A DNA stretch of 64,000 nt, taken from positions 6,882,001 to 6,946,000 of the forward strand of contig OY744463.1 of assembly GCA_963556145.1 (NCBI GenBank), read 5' to 3'. The notes under the pieces are model-generated. The model was not told where the DNA came from. It ran no database searches and saw nothing but the letters and a program-made list of their open reading frames with translations. Source of the DNA: Hygrocybe punicea. Lineage: Eukaryota > Basidiomycota > Agaricomycetes > Agaricales > Hygrophoraceae. Both the position numbers and the translations under genes were made by a program. Below, one piece after another: positions 22,021-33,824 of this stretch (within the stretch, counting starts at the first letter, position 1; each line of letters begins with the position of its first letter).

Positions 22021-23226
22021 TTATTGTACATGGAGAAAACCACGACTCATGAGTCTCGGCAAACGGGTCTGGACTAATTCTGTAGTAATCCGCTGGTCAT
22101 GAAAGGCTAGTGTTAGCTTCCGAAAGTTGGTCCACCGTGGCTGCATGAAGATTTCTTCTATCCTAGCCCAGTCAAGCATATCAAATCCGGCTTCAATTGT
22201 GAAGGGGAATTGAATCGATACGCATTCCAGTTGGGTCGAGACTATCTGAGACAATAATGCGATAGCTCCTGCATCGTATACTAGGCTGATGGAGTGCAGA
22301 TTGGTATTGTGAGAAAGGTTGACAATGGTTTGCAATGCTGCTATTTTGTTGGATTTTCAGAAATCCAGACGCGAGAAATATATAATATCAAAATGCTGAC
22401 CTTGTCGGCGGTATAGGGGGCGGAAATCTCGCATGAGAGGACCTATGTGGAGATGCTCAAGGCTCGAACCCAGTGTCTTCAGCAGCCGATCAATACGATG
22501 TGCATCTTTCCAGTCCACATCCTTGAAATGAAGGGTGTGCACAGCGGGATGTGATCCGAGGTGCAAGAGCCGATCAAGAACCTCGGAATGGGAAGATGGC
22601 AGAATGATTTTTTTCAAACAGCGGGGTAGAGGGGTAAGAGCCGTCATCGGCGCAGCATATGATACCCGGGGTATCTGGGAAAGTGAAAGGTCCGTCAAGG
22701 AAGCGAATGATGCAATAACTTGGTTCAGTTGTTCCAACGTCACGGTCCTACAATCGTTGAACAACATCTCCAGGCGCTTGGCCTTCCGGAAGCCTGACAT
22801 CGTCATGGTGTTGTCCCACTGCACAGAGTCGAGCTTGATCCATGTAACCTCGGGTAGGCGTCTCATGAGGAGTGGTAAGAATTTCTTCACCCATCGACAA
22901 TTTCCCTCCCGAATGGAAAGTCGACGGATGCATGCAGCGGGACCATTTAATGATTTGGTGGAACATGTGATGTAGAGGAGCCGGTCGGCTGCGCGCGCAC
23001 TCTCGAGATGAACATAATAAAAGCGATGATACCGGCTCGTAGGCAGAAATGCCCTGCAAGTCAAGCTACAGGCACCCAGGGTGGCGTTGTCGTCGTGCAG
23101 GTTGTCAATCACCATCTCCCATAATTCAAAGGGAAGATGTGAATGCATCCGATCTCGTGCTGCGAACACCGTCTGTGAGTGAGACCAATGATTAACAGCC
23201 TGATGAATGGGTGGGTAAAAACGCAC
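22021..23226 (-). CDS. F-box protein
   Basis: Two exons, 23226-22401 and 22340-22021, joined by a 60-nt intron (GTCAGC donor, ATAG acceptor), give 381 residues in one frame. An F-box-like motif lies near the N-terminus: LPFELWEMVIDNLHDDNATL, then CSLTCRAFLPTSRYHRFYYV. The rest has the Leu-rich, repeat-poor look of the many Agaricomycete F-box proteins (LEHLHIGPLM, LTDLSLSQIP). Such proteins bind Skp1 and select substrates for SCF ubiquitin ligases. The start may be the later ATG at 23148 (MHSHLPFELWE), because a possible intron (GTGCGT ... CACAG) precedes it. The substrate cannot be told. Confidence 0.7.
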
Positions 23227-23840
23227 CTGGGATACTACGCGCGCACAGGATTTGTACCAACAACTTGAACCAGTGTCACTGAAATCAGCTTTATTTCGTG
23301 ATTTTTATATAATTAGGGATGGCTGCGCGCTGCGCTGTGCGCAGTGAAGGAATACGAGTTAGAAAGGCGAATGATAAGATCAGAAACGGACATAGTAAAC
23401 AATAATCACTCTAACCTCCACTCTCAACTAGTTGACTTTTATTTCGCTCAACCCTCCGTCAGGCAAGATGTGAGATCTCAGAGGCCGGATAGTGACGAAG
23501 CTCCAGGGATCTGGCGTCTCGTTGAGCATTGTTGGGTGAATCGTACGCAATACCAAGTCTGCGAGATCATCTCTTCCTCAAAGTGTCCCGGCGCGATCTG
23601 TACAGCCGACCACACTATATTATAATATGAAAAAGTGCGTGTATTGAAATTTCTGTTGCAAACTCGCCTTGTTTACCTGTAACTCTGTTCGCTCGACCTC
23701 AGCGCAAGCGGCTGTTGTCACAGGCAATTGTGCTGGGAAGAGACGTCAGGATCCGTGCATATCCGCGTTAGGAGCGGCTCCACTGAAGGATTGCCTTTGG
23801 GACAGCAATAGCTCTGGTTCTCTTAAATCCCACAGGATCT
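23227..23840. other. Intergenic, nothing recognised
   Basis: No gene or repeat could be supported. A short open frame at 23344-23625 has no recognisable motif. Confidence 0.35.
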
Positions 23841-24255
23841 AACGAGACCATGACAACATCTTGGTTGTCTTCTCCCCTGAGGACACCTGCCTGGTTTCTG
23901 GGTCCTACTTTGGGTATCTTAACTGGGATGATTGAATCCATGGTGTTGCCTACCAGATGGCAGACATATCGTTACTGAAGACAGGCGTTGCCTAGCTTGC
24001 GGGATTCATCAACACTGGTGATCCTTCTTACTCTGAGTGGTCACTGGGGACCCGTATGCTCCGTTACTCGCATTGTTTGCAGTTGACTACTCTTCGGACG
24101 GCATCCGCGTTGTCACCTCTGATGACAGCGGGGTGCTCCTTTGGGAAGCGTCTGCTTCTCGGTTTCACCGGATGATACGTACACTGGGCAGGAGACGGAA
24201 CTTGGATCCTCTAAGACGTGATACTTGTGGTCATGAAAGCGGGTTCACGTAATTG
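23841..24255 (+). pseudogene. WD40-repeat gene fragment, decayed
   Basis: Two stretches look like single WD40 blades: DNILVVFSPEDTCLVSGSYF with GYLNWDD before a stop, and, in another frame, LFAVDYSSDGIRVVTSDDSG with VLLWEA. Frames shift and stop between them. This is probably the remnant of a WD40-containing gene of the STAND type, like the intact one at 53246-58492. Confidence 0.45.
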
Positions 24256-25487
24256 GGCAGTTGCCATCGATAGTAGCAGCCTGGTCGCCAGCGGATGTTC
24301 ATTCCTTTGCGGTTTTCGACTCATGATTCCTTTGCAGTTTTACAAAAAGTTGTGGTTAAGGCCGTAGCTTACATGTAAACACTTGGTTCAGAATATTATT
24401 AATAATGGGCCCCTTTCCCCGGGTCAAATTGACTCAATAAAATAATCGAAGCTAGGACCGGGACGGGAGCCACAGTTAATTAATGCACTAGCGCCGAGCC
24501 ACCGCAGGTCAGGGGCAGGGCTGCTCCGCTATATTATCTATAGCTCTATCTATAGATCTATGAAGCCATTCGCTGACGATGAATTTTCAGACCTCCCCCT
24601 ACCCCCTGTCTTAGTCTTAGAATAGTTAGTCCTAGACTAGTATCGAAAAAAAAGATAGTATCGAAAAAAATCCAGCGATACTCTCCTCATCGCCCTCAAC
24701 GGCCTCAACCTTCGTATTTGGGTGGGCCCTGGTTACCGTTCCACACTTGCTGCTTTTAGAAAAACCCTTGGAGAAAAACCATTGGTTTTTCTCACAATCC
24801 GCCTCATGTCTGTCTTTTGTCGGCTGTATCTCTCTTGCACCCCGTAGATATCGATTAACACCACAGGTTACGTATACAGGACGTCGGCACGTTTAGCTCC
24901 GTCATGAGATGATGATCAATTGCAGCCACACGCGGCTATAATGTACGCGGGATGATGCTGGCACCGCTCATCGATCATCGCTCAGCCATTCACACAAGGA
25001 GGTTCGCAGCATCCGTGATGGAAAAAAAAAAAAAAAAAAACTCACTAAACGCGTGGGTATAACTGTATGTCATACATAGACGAGTGGCACATAAATACGA
25101 CAGCGTGTGTGCAAAAATCCGACAATCTTGACCAACGACCTCCCCCATCCCCATCACAATATTTCCATAAAGTTTCAAAGCATGCAATTGCGAAGCTAAA
25201 TTTTAAATTACAAATTAGCGAGAAGACGGCCGAGCGATCGTCAAATCGACGAGCAAGATTTAATAATACCACTCACATTATTGGTGACGATGGTGCTTCA
25301 TATGGCAATAATAATGGCATCAAATGGATACATTGTAGAGTTCGTCAAAAGGGGGCGTGTGGACAAAGTTCGATTTCCAAGGAGTGGCAATAAAAAAACA
25401 TCATCAGTTAAGTAAAACAGAGGCAGCGACACAGAAGATTAGTAGACAGAGATTTGTGTAGATAAGAGGACATGATGGAAGAATGGG
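24256..25487. other. Non-coding stretch downstream of the G-alpha gene
   Basis: I recognise no gene. An 18-base A tract is at 25021-25038. Imperfect repeats (TAGTATCGAAAAAAA) lie at 24640-24670. The part next to 25487 is expected to hold the 3' UTR of the G-alpha gene. Confidence 0.35.
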
Positions 25488-27286
25488 TCAAATTAGCGCG
25501 GCGACCTCAAGGTTGCTTCGGAGAACGATGCTGAAGACAGCATGGGCATTAAGCATGAATACGCGGAGAGACACGAGCATCAAAGGAGTGGTGGCCAAAA
25601 TAAGAAGTAGGACTTACTCTAAACAAGGCAAGTTTAACGTTAGTAACGATACAAAAATGGGAAAAAAAGGGGACGAACCTTCAACGGCGGCCATAACTAC
25701 CCGCAGCAGGGCCGTATCGGTAGCAGTAGTTATACTTCGATCGCACAGCAAAACGACACACTTAGCAACATTCGGAAAGAATGATGGCAGAGGCGACGCA
25801 CTGGATATAAATTTCCCGATCCTTGGAGCGGCCGGCTTTCTGGGCCAGTCTTCCGAATCGTTTCTTAAAGTAATCTCGGCCAGCGGCGATGTCGCCCGGG
25901 GCACCTTCGTAGTCCTGTAGACGAACGAAGTATGAAAAGCCTAAACCTTTAAACCACTGGTGAGGAGGGGCCAACGCACAGGGAAAAAGTTTTTGATGTC
26001 TGACGTGCGAATCTTCTTCTCAAATAGATCATTCTTGTTGAGGAAGAGGATCTTCGAAGAGTGACAAAGAGTAAGCCATCCCCAAGGACAGGGGTGGGAC
26101 AAGCCGCCTTACAATTGATGTTTGCTTGAACCATTGTGAATGACATATCGAATCCCATATTGTCATAGCATCTTGCATTTGGTTCTGGTGGAGACAACCC
26201 CCCAAGTGTCAATTCTAGCCAAAAAAGATACTGCAAACAACGGGCAAATGCTCACTGCATCTTTGTCCTCAACCAAACACTGATCGTAGCCACTCAAACT
26301 AACCAAAAATAAGATACTGGTGACGTCCTGGAAGCAGTGTATCCATTTCCGCCGTTCGCTCTTCTGCCCACCGACGTCAACCATCAGCATCTCGCTGTCA
26401 CCAAGCTGGAATGTTGTTTCCGTGATACCGATGGTCCGCGCACGAGAATGAACAATATCCTGTGCGTGTGGCTGATAATTTGGATCAAAAAGTCGGTCCA
26501 ATGAACCAAAATAATACGTCAAGCTAAGCACGAGACCAGATGGCAGATACATCGCAAACAAGTGGGTGAGTGTTACGAAGTAAAGGGACTGGTAACAAAG
26601 AGACGCACTTGTCTGGCAAAGCGGCCTCGTTCCCTCTTTGGTATGCCTTTTGAACATTTGGATCCTCCCACAATGACTTTAGAGGCTCGTAATAGTTAAG
26701 TGGAAAGGGTTCGCCGTCTCCGATATCTCTGGCGTTCTCGATTAGGTCAACGTATGGGATGTGCTCTTCCGAGATCTTAAGCTCCATATCCTCCATTGCG
26801 TCCAGCACATACTTCATGCCATGTGTGAGGTTGTTAAAGACGAGGTGCCGGTATGATTCGATTTCGTGTGTGGAGAAAGGGACCTTATGAATCAGCCGCA
26901 TTTGCTGGAAGGATGGCGCGACTGAGCATGGTAGAGACGGACGAGGCGGGGCCAACTTGGAAGAAGCAGGCGGTAGAATAGGGAGCTCACCTTCAGGATT
27001 GTCGATTTGCCCGAATCGCCGGACCCCAGCAGTAGAACCTGGGGATTAGATATTAGGGGTGGTACAAGGAAGAGACGATAACGAAAGGATGTACTTTAAC
27101 TTGGTTGGCCATCTTGACCTTGGCCTGTCGCATAGGATATCAGCACGGAAGCCTTTTTTTCGCCTTTTTTTTTTACGATAGGAGTACGTTACTCACGTCT
27201 TTCAACGACTTCTCTGCCTCTCGATGCATCTTCTTCTCCTCATCGGAGACCTCAAAGCCTCCAGTTGATGATAGGCAAGCCCCCAT
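25488..27286 (-). CDS. Heterotrimeric G-protein alpha subunit
   Basis: Eleven exons give 362 residues: 27286-27197, 27124-27095, 27038-26991, 26904-26609, 26523-26256, 26184-26113, 26051-25980, 25914-25802, 25734-25679, 25618 (one base) and 25530-25488. The N-terminus MGACLS carries a myristoylation site (Gly2) and a palmitoylation candidate (Cys4). The GTPase motifs are P-loop GSGDSGKST, switch I RARTIGITETTF, switch II DVGGQKSERRKW, NKND and the ATDT (TCAT-like) motif. The C-terminus reads VEDIVLRSNLEVAALI, with the usual 14 residues after the conserved Asp. It cycles between GDP and GTP at the plasma membrane and relays pheromone-receptor, nutrient or other GPCR signals. I cannot tell which fungal G-alpha group it is; the C-terminus lacks the Cys at position -4 of Gi-like proteins. 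Every junction keeps the frame. Confidence 0.93.
25618..25618 (-). other. Predicted one-nucleotide micro-exon (A) of the G-alpha gene
   Basis: On the minus strand the order is GTTGAAG, intron 25678-25619 (GTTCGT ... TACTAAC ... TTTAG), A, intron 25617-25531 (GTAAGT ... TCTTCAG), CATCGTTCTC. Joining G + A + C makes the Asp codon GAC of VEDIVLR, a position conserved in G-alpha C-termini (for example the Asp of VTDVI in Gi). Skipping the A would shift the frame and remove the normal C-terminus. No other canonical GT-AG choice in this stretch restores it. Confidence 0.75.
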
Positions 27287-28208
27287 TGCTAGCGGTAGCA
27301 CAGGTAAGGGATTGGACAGGAATACGCAATTCGTGCGGTACGCCGAACTGATGGAGACAAATGAGTGCAAGCCGAAAATAATTGACAGCTCCTTCCGAGT
27401 GCTTGCTCCTTGTGCGCAAACTGATGTAACAACGATATGGCAAGCGGGATAATACAAGTCAGTGAACGGAAATGAAGTGCGCCTGTTGAATGAGCTCGAG
27501 TTCACTGCCACCAACGGCGTTGAACGTGAAAATATTTTGCCGACAACAATGACCAGCTTAGTTACAAGGAAGGAGCGAAGCCATCAAACTGGTTTCAGCA
27601 CAATATTAATCACCTGTGATAGAGGTCGCTAAGCCGTCAGCGATCTAGGTCTGTGCATATGGGTGCCGTAAACCCATGGCCATCCGTTCATCGCACTGCT
27701 GGTGAACACCGCAGCTTAGATCTTACCGCGAACCTCAGCCGTTCAAAACTTTACCGGGCGGGCAAGGGGCAAGGGGGATCAGTATTACGGTGTCAGCTTA
27801 GCAAGGACTCGGAGCTCCATCATGGGAACGGTTTGACAGTCTTGACAGTTTGTCGGTCCTTGCGGACTCCACCAACTTGTTCCGCGACGCAGTACTTACT
27901 ATTTTGGCTGGTAGAATGAACCGTGGATCCCACGACGATATCCCCATTGAGCAACGAGTTCCCAACGCCCTCACAGCCATATTAGATCGAGTCAAAAAGT
28001 GGGGGCCAAATTTAATCACTCCAGGTGGTTTGGGCACTCCCATACAGCGAACCATCAAACGTGTAAACACCTCTCCTGACACTACGAGGTATCGCCTCCT
28101 GCATCATCTTTCCAAGAAGATGTAATTCCAATTGTGGACCGAACGCTCACGCTCACAACCCATTGTTCTGCATTCTGTTACATACAACAACACCCTTATC
28201 AGCCAAAA
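27287..28208. other. Divergent promoter region, no confident gene
   Basis: The space lies between the start of the minus-strand G-alpha gene and the plus-strand TIGR04076-type gene. A frame at 27850-28125 (FADSTNLFRDAVL..., 91 aa) could be a small exon, but I do not recognise it and it has no clear partner exon. Core promoters of both flanking genes must lie here. Confidence 0.35.
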
Positions 28209-28641
28209 ATGTCCAAGGATGATTCAGACTTCTTCGAGTTGTACGACCTTCGCATCGAGGTCATCTGTCCTCCAGGAGAGCGCATCATGTGTGGGGCAAA
28301 AGAGGGCGATCACTTCACCCTAGAGGGAGAGATGTTGTACTTACCTCCAGGACAAGGCTTTTCGATTTATTCTTTGGGTATTTTTTAAAAATTTTATCTG
28401 CGGCCGGTGTCAGAGCTTTACGATGTATGGCACAGGTGCCGTTCTCCCGTTGCTTGCTGCAAAACAAAGGTTGACTCACCCCAACGATTGGATGTCGACG
28501 GATGCAGACGTTGCGTGCCCCGATCCTAATTGCAAATCGCGTTTAAGGATTTCGAGGACGGGCAAGAGGACGTTCAGCCATGGAGAGGTCACCGTCGTCC
28601 CGCTCCGTCTCGAGGGTTCTCGTGACGACAACAACACATAG
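28209..28641 (+). CDS. TIGR04076-type small protein
   Basis: Two exons, 28209-28377 and 28436-28641, with a 58-nt intron (GGTATT donor side, CACAG acceptor), give 124 residues starting MSKDDSDFFELYDLRIEVIC. The joined sequence FSIYSLGAVLPLLAAKQR then THPNDWMSTDADVACPDPNC fits the small proteins annotated as TIGR04076 family in many basidiomycetes. Their function is not known. CPDPNC holds one CX4C pair. The start at 28209 is preferred over an upstream in-frame ATG at 28134 because family members begin just before the FELYDL motif. Confidence 0.75.
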
Positions 28642-30059
28642 ATATTGGGGTTTCAGAAAGTGAAAAAACAAGGCCTGGCATTTTTTTTTAAATAAGCACT
28701 TAATCCATCTTCACATCTATTGCATCATGGTCCCGAGCTTTTTTTTTGAGATTCATCTTCCCGGTTTCGTGGATCAGGAATGGACGGCGTGGATTTCTCA
28801 TCCTGGTGACGTTGCGATTGTGCACGAGGCCAGTGGGGGCGGCGCCCGTATTAGAATTGGACGTTGTTTTCAGCGCGGTTCATGGTTCGCCGAGCGCGTC
28901 GAAGTCAAAACGGGTCTCCTCTCATGCTGTAGGACAATTGGGCTGAGCTTCCGGTTAAGTTGTGCCGGGGGTCACAGGGATTGCAAGAACTTCTCGGAAG
29001 AGCATATTACTCAGAGGAGATGCATTACAGTGAGTTCGTCGTCAACCAACCACAGAACTTCCCCTGGTCCATTCGCCAATTAACAACCAGACCACAACTA
29101 GATCGATCTTCGCACAAAAGAATCTCGAGGCTGTCTTGAAGTCAAACGACAGATTACAATTACATATCCGTGTTAAAGCTTCTTGCAGGGCATCGCAATG
29201 ATCCTGACTGTCTTCGTTTATGAATATCCAGCAATAGAATTCAGCTCGTCTCATCGACATCGTCAACAACATCGATTACTCGCAAGCAGAGGAGACTACC
29301 CCTCAAGTCCGACTACGTGCTTCTACCTTCAACTTTACCCTAGCAACCGGGAGTCGTATCATTTCCCGTTCCAGCGGTAGGGAGTCCGTCCCTACCATGG
29401 GCTGGGAGCGGCTCCGCCAACATTCATCTCGCTGATGCACTGCGTTCTACGTTCAACCTTTCACTCAGCAAAGGGGGTCTCCACCAACACGGAGTTGCGG
29501 AAAGGTAACGTTGCAGAAGAGCGATTAGACAGAATCAGCGTGACTCGTGGGATATAGCCCTCGTGCTAGAAAAACCTTGTGGAGAGAAGTAGATTGGGAA
29601 GAGAAGAAATGCACTTACGCAGACGGCGATGCGGTGGTTATTCTGGATGTGCTACCGCATATGACCAGTGTATCGACTGTCTTGCACTTTGTTTTCAAGT
29701 AACCGGCGAATTCAAACACGAAACCAAGGTTTTTTTTGAAAAAAAAAAAAGTGAGGAGTTTTTTTGTTTTTAAAAAAATGAGAGGAAATCGCACAACAAT
29801 TCCTAGTTTTCAAGCATATCTGGTTTTCAAGACGACATATTTGCCTCGTCGTGCCGTGTCATAGACGGTCGGGCTGGCAGGATAACAGTTGCATGGTCTC
29901 CTGTGGCGGGTTTGCACGAGTCCATAATGATTGACATCTTCTCGTGAACATCATCACAGAGAGCGACATCTACCGTGTCATCTATCGGTGTAATCCATCC
30001 ATCCATCCATCCTTTGATAATAATAAAATTTTGTCATAGATTGGCGCGAGGGGGAAAAA
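28642..30059. other. No confident gene; degenerate sequence
   Basis: Frames open and close without recognisable domains. One stretch near 28940-29140 reads like protein (ELPVKLCRGSQGLQELLGRA) but could not be extended. A CATC microsatellite is at 29995-30012. Probably more decayed gene sequence. Confidence 0.3.
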
Positions 30060-30640
30060 GGCCTGACCGTTGGATCACTCTCGGACAACATTGCCCTCCA
30101 TCCGTCTGTCCAGACTAACGATCACTGCAACCGCTCGGAGGGTACTTCTCCAGGACAGCAAGCATGTATTCCATGGAGTAGTTTGTAATTCGAATAAGCA
30201 TATTGTGAGCCCGAGTCTGAGTCCGAGTGCCCGCCACCGTCCAGGAATTCATGAAGGACACCACGGGTAGCGCGTCTCGAGTGGCCGGAGTAGACGTCAA
30301 AGCATATATAGCAGGGAACAGCCCAAAATAAAACATTGATCTCATTCAGCTCAACACCATTTTGCAGTCTGCCTGCGCCACGACGAGGATCCTCCGTCGT
30401 TAGTGGTATCGTGTTCGAGTACTAGCTCGCGCAAGACTGATAGGGGACTCGATCCGTTGAGGTGGGCATGGAGCTTGGCCTTGGGCAAGTGTATGATGAA
30501 GTTAATTTGGCAAGGAGTGAGGGAGCATAAAGCTTGAGCTGCGAATCCTGCAATGAAATGCCCAGACATGAGGATACCGTGACCGAGAATTATTATTGAA
30601 CTTACAGAATTGCCCCACGTCGGCACTACCACTCACCAGA
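30060..30640 (-). pseudogene. Adenosine-deaminase-like gene, decayed
   Basis: Minus-strand pieces match the start of adenosine-deaminase-like (ADAL/MAPDA) proteins. HLPKAKLHAHLNGSSPLSVL contains the HAHLNGS metal-site motif; FGLFPAIYALTSTPAT follows, then, in another frame, LFELQTTPWNT and VAVIVSLDRRMEGNVV. Active enzymes of this family remove the amino group from N6-methyl-AMP or adenosine. Here the frame shifts at least once after TSTPAT and stops after NVVRE, and the catalytic C-terminal half is not seen. It lies head to head with the intact gene at 30642, so it may retain promoter sequence. Confidence 0.6.
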
Positions 30641-30641
30641 C

Positions 30642-31844
30642 ATGTCTGCGATAGGGCCACAAATACCGCCCCATCTCGTGAACGAGCCCAAGTTGGTACA
30701 GGACCAGAACGCGACCAGCATCATAGGGCCTCAAATACCCGAGAGTCTTCTTCCTCAGCCAGACGACGAGGACGACGAGGACGACTATACACCGTCTTTG
30801 CCCCCGGATATCCTAGCTGCACGCTCACGTCCCAAGGCGTCTCCGTCATCGTCGTCGTCAGTCGTCGCCACGCCTCCAAAGAGGCCAGCAATCGGCCCCT
30901 CATATCCTCCCACCTTCAACCGACAACCACTCAACGACCAGCTGGACGATTCAGATGACGACGACTCGGAGGTTGGACCCAAACCACTGCCTGCGGGAGT
31001 CTCATTTCGGGAAACGGACGGAGTGAGAGAGTTCATGGAAAAGGAGGAGAAGAGACGAAAACAGGTCGAGGTAGGTCGCCGTTTTCTACTGTTCTCCTTC
31101 CTCTTCGCCCGTACAAACTCAACTTTACCATCGCAGGTAAGCTGACTTTTCCATGACTGCAACCTTTACAGGAGGCTGCAAAGCCGAAAACCCTGAAACG
31201 GGACGAATGGATGCTAGTCCCACCTACTTCGTCTGGTCTGCTTGGGTGTGCGTACTAGTGGGCCTCGTCGTTTCTTCCACGCTTGCTGATAATTTACTAC
31301 TACGTATTGATTTTTCATTTTCAGCTCTAGACCCAACAAAACTCAAAGCGCGCCAGTTCGCACGGACAGCAGCCCCAACAAAGAAGGTTGACAATTCTCT
31401 GTGGACGGAAACGCCAGCGGAACGACAGCAGCGTATCGCAGACGAAGTTTCGGGGAAGAAGCGCCGAGCGGTCAATGCTGATGATAGTCTTACCCCAGAG
31501 GAGGCGTTGGCGGCTCGGAAGAAGCAGCGACGGGACGAGGAGATTAAGAGAAACGTGGATGAATACACGGTTCGTTTTGGCCTTCTCTTGTCGTAGATGA
31601 TACCCGCTTATCAAATAACTAGCGAAAAGTGCGAGGATCCAGCCTGATTGACATGCATGCGAAAGCCTCGTCATCAGCGAAAGACGATGAAGAGGAACAG
31701 AAGACTTTCGGAATCTGGGATCATGGACGAGACATGTCCCTTGGAGGGCGATTGATGGACGATAGCACCAGGAATAAAATGATCAAGGACGCTCGAGGGT
31801 TAGGTGATAGGTTTGGTGTAGGGAAGAGTGGTGGCTTCCTTTGA
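30642..31844 (+). CDS. GPALPP-motif / DUF3752 protein
   Basis: Four exons (30642-31070, 31172-31247, 31325-31569, 31623-31844) splice in frame to 323 residues. The N-terminal half has the repeated motifs IGPQIP, IGPQIPE, IGPSYPP and VGPKPLP. An acidic tract DDEDDEDD follows, and the second half matches DUF3752: TLKRDEWMLVPP, LDPTKLKARQFARTAAP, VDNSLWTETPAERQQRIADE, RGSSLIDMHAK and WDHGRDMSLGGRLMDD. Human GPALPP1 has the same plan. The family is nuclear and of unclear function, with suggested links to RNA processing. Introns are 54-101 nt. All exon junctions keep the family sequence, so the gene looks intact. Confidence 0.88.
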
Positions 31845-32368
31845 ACGCTCTTCTCAGAGGGAGGAGGTTCGTGAACAGTTCCCATCATCGCACTTTATTT
31901 TACCATATTCGACTGTCCCAACTTGCGGTTCAGCAATTTACCTGGGTATTTGCGAGTAATTTCCGGGGGGGTATTTGGACAAAACCCTCCACGGGACTTA
32001 TGCATGGGATATCGTTTGGTGGCGAAGCATTGGCTTGCTTGTTTTTCTCCCTGGCTTTGGACCGGGTTCGGAGACCTCGCCATCACCCACACCATGTACT
32101 CTGCTTCTCCTCAGGCAATGAGAGCAAATATTGCAAATATTGCACCCTACTTGAACAAAATCCGTAAAATAAATGAAATTGCGTTTCCTACTATGTCACA
32201 CAGCCATGTCAAAAGCCTGGAAATGTACACGTCAAGTAACTTGAAGCCCATTCCTTGGTCTCAAAAGAGTCGGGGCTGGCACTGACAAGTACAGTGGTAT
32301 GTGGGCCGCAGTAATATTGTAATCACAGCACTCAAAGTCTCAGGCCTCAGGACCTCGCTCATGGGTAA
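31845..32368. other. Intergenic, nothing recognised
   Basis: About 520 bp after the GPALPP-type gene. No RNA gene or repeat could be supported. Confidence 0.35.
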
Positions 32369-33640
32369 ATGGCGACCTTCCGTTCTTCCGTCTGTATTAT
32401 TCTGGTGCTCCTTCTGATATTTCACGCTGTACACGCCTACATCCCTGCTCTCCCTACCAACGACACGACCACAATCCAGAACGGCCTGAATACAACACAA
32501 CCATCAAAACTCCACCTGCAATGGTATTCCAATGGGTTCGCTAGACGGTCTTTGGTTCAGGTTCTTCAGATTTTGATGGAGTTGCAGCTCATACTGGGAG
32601 GATGTCTCGTTTCGACTGGTTGGCGCCAACAGAGGGATCAGCCAGGTATGTGCAACTTGAATCTGAATGGAATGTTTACCGAGGTATTGTTCCGCAGGGC
32701 GCCCTGGTACATATCTCCGAGAGTTATATGAACAACTTGACATTGCCCAGTTCGCCCGCCCCCCCGTTGTGCCCTTTGTTGCGTTTTAACGATATGACTT
32801 CTTAGCGGCAACACCGTGGATTGCTCTCGTGTCTTGCGACTTTAACGCTACGAATTCATCGCAAGTCCAGGATATATTTACTCTGGCTCGCGATAAAGGA
32901 GCTGTCTCAGCTGTAAATACAGGATCAATTTCTCAGGCGTCCTTGATAAGGTGACGACGGTTCTGTGTTCAGCTCTTGTTCACATTGTATTCGCAAACGT
33001 GTATCATCAATCCCGGATATGCCCATCCAACAACTGGCGCCTCCCTCGATATCTTTTCAACACCGTCACGGACATCGGCACAGTAGGCCAGCGTCCATCT
33101 ATTACCGAAAGCCAAATTGATATTGTTGTACCTCTCAAGCCTCATTGAGTACCAATTTAGTCACGTCGAAACATCCGTCTACGGCTCTTTCGATTCCCAA
33201 ATGCTTAATCAATCCCTCACCACGGTAGAGAACTCAATCAACGCTGGTAACCCGGTTGCCCCGGGCTACCTCATCGCTTCCCTGCTGGCATCCAATGTCA
33301 CCGTGGTCAGCAACTCTGGCGGCGGAGGCGGACATTCCCGTATCGGAATAGCCATGTTAGCCCCTTTCAAACTCTGTTCCCGTCGATACGTAACCTCGAA
33401 TACAGGACTGTCTTGTATGGAGTGATGGGCTGTATTCTTTTGCACTGTTCTGTGTAGTTGTGTGCTCTGTGGTGTATGATTAAATTATTGTTGGGTTTGC
33501 TAACATGCTGATGTTCGGCTATCACAGGTTATTCGTGTCATCTGCCACACCGGGTCGCCAAGCTCGGAGAGGGCTTACGTGCGCCATGCCGGACACGTTT
33601 GGACGTATGGCGCTGCAAGAAAGAACACTGACACTTGGCT
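32369..33640 (+). pseudogene. PA-domain (PA-TM-RING-like) membrane protein, decayed
   Basis: A clean signal peptide (VCIILVLLLIFHAVHAYIPA) starts the frame. The following pieces resemble fungal protease-associated-domain RING proteins: SDFDGVAAHTGRMSRFDWL, WIALVSCDFNATNSSQVQDI, FTLARDKGAVSA, VETSVYGSFDSQMLNQSL, NAGNPVAPGYLIASLLASNV and RRGLTCAMPDTFG. They fall in different frames. One frame change near 32530-32560 cannot be an intron, and the expected transmembrane helix (only a VLYGVMGC remnant) and the RING-H2 cysteines are not found. Active relatives are endomembrane ubiquitin ligases. I read this as a degraded copy; a badly sequenced real gene is the alternative. Confidence 0.45.
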
Positions 33641-33824
33641 GCCCGAGTCACGAGAATGGATCGGAAAAGTCGCCTGTATAATAACAGAAAACACAATCCA
33701 TTTTGGCCATGCAAGACAAGTTTACAAAGTATACTTAGTCTACTTGCTAGAAAGAAGTGCTGAAATGTAAAAGTCTGAACATTTCACATGCTGGGAGACT
33801 CAAGATGTCCCCCCAAAACTTTAT

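Noticed and set aside
27850..28125. 91-residue frame upstream of the TIGR04076-type gene
   Set aside because: Protein-like but without family, partner exon or clear start context; kept only as a note in the intergenic entry.
28134..28208. Upstream ATG as start of the TIGR04076-type gene
   Set aside because: It would add 25 residues that family members do not have; the ATG at 28209 fits the conserved N-terminus.
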